DNA of 64,000 nucleotides from positions 62,001 to 126,000 of the forward strand of contig WYDT01000013.1 in NCBI GenBank assembly GCA_013122435.1. Reading direction: 5' to 3'. Within the stretch, counting starts at the first letter, position 1; every line of letters begins with the position of its first letter. Position numbers and translations under genes: made by a program. This DNA comes from Chloroflexi bacterium AL-N1 (lineage in GTDB: Bacteria; Chloroflexota; Chloroflexia; Chloroflexales; Roseiflexaceae). Below are positions 62,923-64,000 of the stretch, piece after piece. Under the pieces are notes generated by a model. It made no database searches. It saw nothing but the letters and a program-made list of their open reading frames with translations, and was not told where the DNA came from.

Positions 62923-62974
62923 AGCATTGTTATTAAGTAAGTTGATTGTTCTTTGTCTCGTGTCTTCGTATCAT

Positions 62975-64000
62975 TTACTTGTGGAATGTACTATTGGTTA
63001 ATTGTACACTAATTACCAGCTTTCCTTCATGGGAATGAATATCATTATCATTGATCAAAAACTCCAGATGCCCCGATGAAGGTGCCACAAACTCACTTTG
63101 GATACCACAGTAGCGCCAGGTTACTTCGGTTGATATTTTACACAATAGGGCACCCGTCGGAAACTCGACCACATGCTTATAGACATTCCCGAGAGGTATT
63201 CCCAAAAAACCACGCTCTACTCCCTGTGCATCAACATATTCTGTAAATGGTCCAATACTTATCTTTCCACGAGCAAGTAGTGTCACTTGTTGACCAGCAG
63301 CGACAGAGATGTTGGTCATTACGCTGCCATTATAGTCATTTCCCGTATTAATCACCACAGTTGTACGATCCAAGGCGTAGATTGGTTCTGCAACAGGTGC
63401 TGGAGCCATTAATCCCAAAGCAATCGCCGTGACCCCGAACAGGATGATCAACCCAAGTGAATCCACCCATACGGGAGATTTCGAGTAAGCTGAGTCAACC
63501 ACAGGCCACGCCTCTCGACTGAGAAGATGTGTAGCAGGTATAGTCGCGAAATGTTCCTGTAATACCTCATGAGCAAACAAATATCCATCACCAACTTTGC
63601 GTAAGAGAAGGCGTGCGGCACAGAAATCTAGAAACTGTGTATAGTTCCAGGGAATAAAACCACATCTCCACAAGATGAAACGCAGGACACCATGAGAAAG
63701 GAGGGTGCAACCACCAAAGGTCCAAGCACTAATCACTGCACCAGTGAGCGCACAGAGCAACCACGTTATGGGGCCACTCGCTACCAGTACCCCATAGATA
63801 CTTCCTACCAATCCACCTCCTCCACTGGTCCAAATAGCCCTGCGAAAAGATCTGTCAATGATCCGTGTGCGTTTGAAATGCTGTAATTCTACCTCATCAT
63901 ATGTTAGTCCCAAGATGGTGCAGGTGAGCAGTCCCACCAGTATACCAGCCATGATACTTGCCATGACAGATCCAAATATGGCACCCAGTACACCATCGAT
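62975..64000 (-). CDS. C-terminal part of a NACHT-type NTPase membrane protein, cut by the window end
   Basis: The frame is open to base 64000, so the N-terminus with the P-loop is outside. Several glycine-rich membrane helices (about residues 1-110 of the visible part: GAIFGSVMASIMAGILVGLL; SGGGGLVGSIYGVLVASGPI) lead to a short helical stretch FILWRCGFIPWNYTQFLDFC, AARLLLRKVGDGYLFAHEVL, QEHFA that is typical of the end of bacterial NACHT ATPases. Here it is followed by a further helix (about 180-200) and a C-terminal beta-rich domain (VVINTGNDYNGSVMTNISVA, AAGQQVTLLARGKISIGPFT, CGIQSEFVAPSSGHLEFLIN). NACHT proteins can act in anti-phage defence or signalling. Confidence 0.75.
   Translation of the reverse strand: MDGVLGAIFGSVMASIMAGILVGLLTCTILGLTYDEVELQHFKRTRIIDRSFRRAIWTSGGGGLVGSIYGVLVASGPITWLLCALTGAVISAWTFGGCTLLSHGVLRFILWRCGFIPWNYTQFLDFCAARLLLRKVGDGYLFAHEVLQEHFATIPATHLLSREAWPVVDSAYSKSPVWVDSLGLIILFGVTAIALGLMAPAPVAEPIYALDRTTVVINTGNDYNGSVMTNISVAAGQQVTLLARGKISIGPFTEYVDAQGVERGFLGIPLGNVYKHVVEFPTGALLCKISTEVTWRYCGIQSEFVAPSSGHLEFLINDNDIHSHEGKLVISVQLTNSTFHK

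Overview
The window looks like a chromosomal segment of a Chloroflexota bacterium, probably class Chloroflexia. This rests on the gene set and style, not on a marker gene: secreted proteins with long Thr/Pro linkers and a C-terminal IFLPLIVR, a MalT-like ATPase fused to a BTAD-type winged helix, DUF1501/DUF1800 pairs, NACHT-type NTPases, an EgtB/EgtD ergothioneine pair and a Bacillus-like bkd operon. No rRNA, tRNA, CRISPR array, prophage or intact insertion sequence was recognised.

Layout. 1-4.3 kb is a decayed sugar locus: two glycoside hydrolase family 2 genes and a ROK-type regulator, all broken by stops, frameshifts or internal deletions. 4.7-7.6 kb holds a secreted CBM2 protein and a secreted calcium-repeat protein. 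After a repeat-rich gap, 8.5-14.2 kb carries DUF1501 and DUF1800 genes, two related small membrane proteins, an MmpS-like lipoprotein and an ECF sigma/anti-sigma pair, all on the minus strand. 14.3-26.5 kb is mostly housekeeping: a cysteine-desulfurase-like enzyme, a LiaF-like/SanA-like pair, the branched-chain 2-oxoacid dehydrogenase operon (E1alpha, E1beta, E2), a three-gene envelope operon (membrane protein, glucosaminidase-like, M23-like), an eIF-2B-like protein and a hybrid histidine kinase. 26.9-36.1 kb has an HtrA protease, a GalT/HIT-like protein, a LysR regulator, egtB-egtD and a sulfonate/nitrate-type ABC importer. 36.6-42.4 kb has an LCAT-like lipase, a truncated luciferase-like oxidoreductase and the large MalT/BTAD regulator.

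42.4-51.0 kb is the most unusual part. A 47-bp-periodic hairpin repeat is followed by a 57-residue secreted peptide, a possible ATT-started ORF, an 84-residue protein resembling the NHLP/Os1348 RiPP-precursor clan, an orphan pseudo-receiver and another orphan 84-residue protein. Next come three secreted peptidases (two S8, one M14), two of which share the same C-terminal beta-sandwich module.

51.6-64 kb is a mixed accessory region: a frameshifted S41 peptidase, a MerR regulator with a textbook 19-bp-spacer promoter in front of an aldo/keto reductase, small immunity-like proteins, a BCS1-like AAA ATPase, an ADP-ribosylglycohydrolase/aldo-keto reductase/DUF218 operon, a PNPOx-like gene with an in-frame UGA, a RimB-RimK fusion, and the C-terminal part of a NACHT NTPase that runs off the window end.

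The intergenic gaps hold several dispersed elements: telomere-like GGGTTA tracts, CTCTGTG-type pyrimidine tracts, a CCTGAGC-TGTCGAAGG palindrome and a GGGCCAGCC element. They cluster next to broken genes. The best candidates for something undescribed are the small-peptide locus at 42.4-45.3 kb and the NACHT-linked cluster at the right edge.
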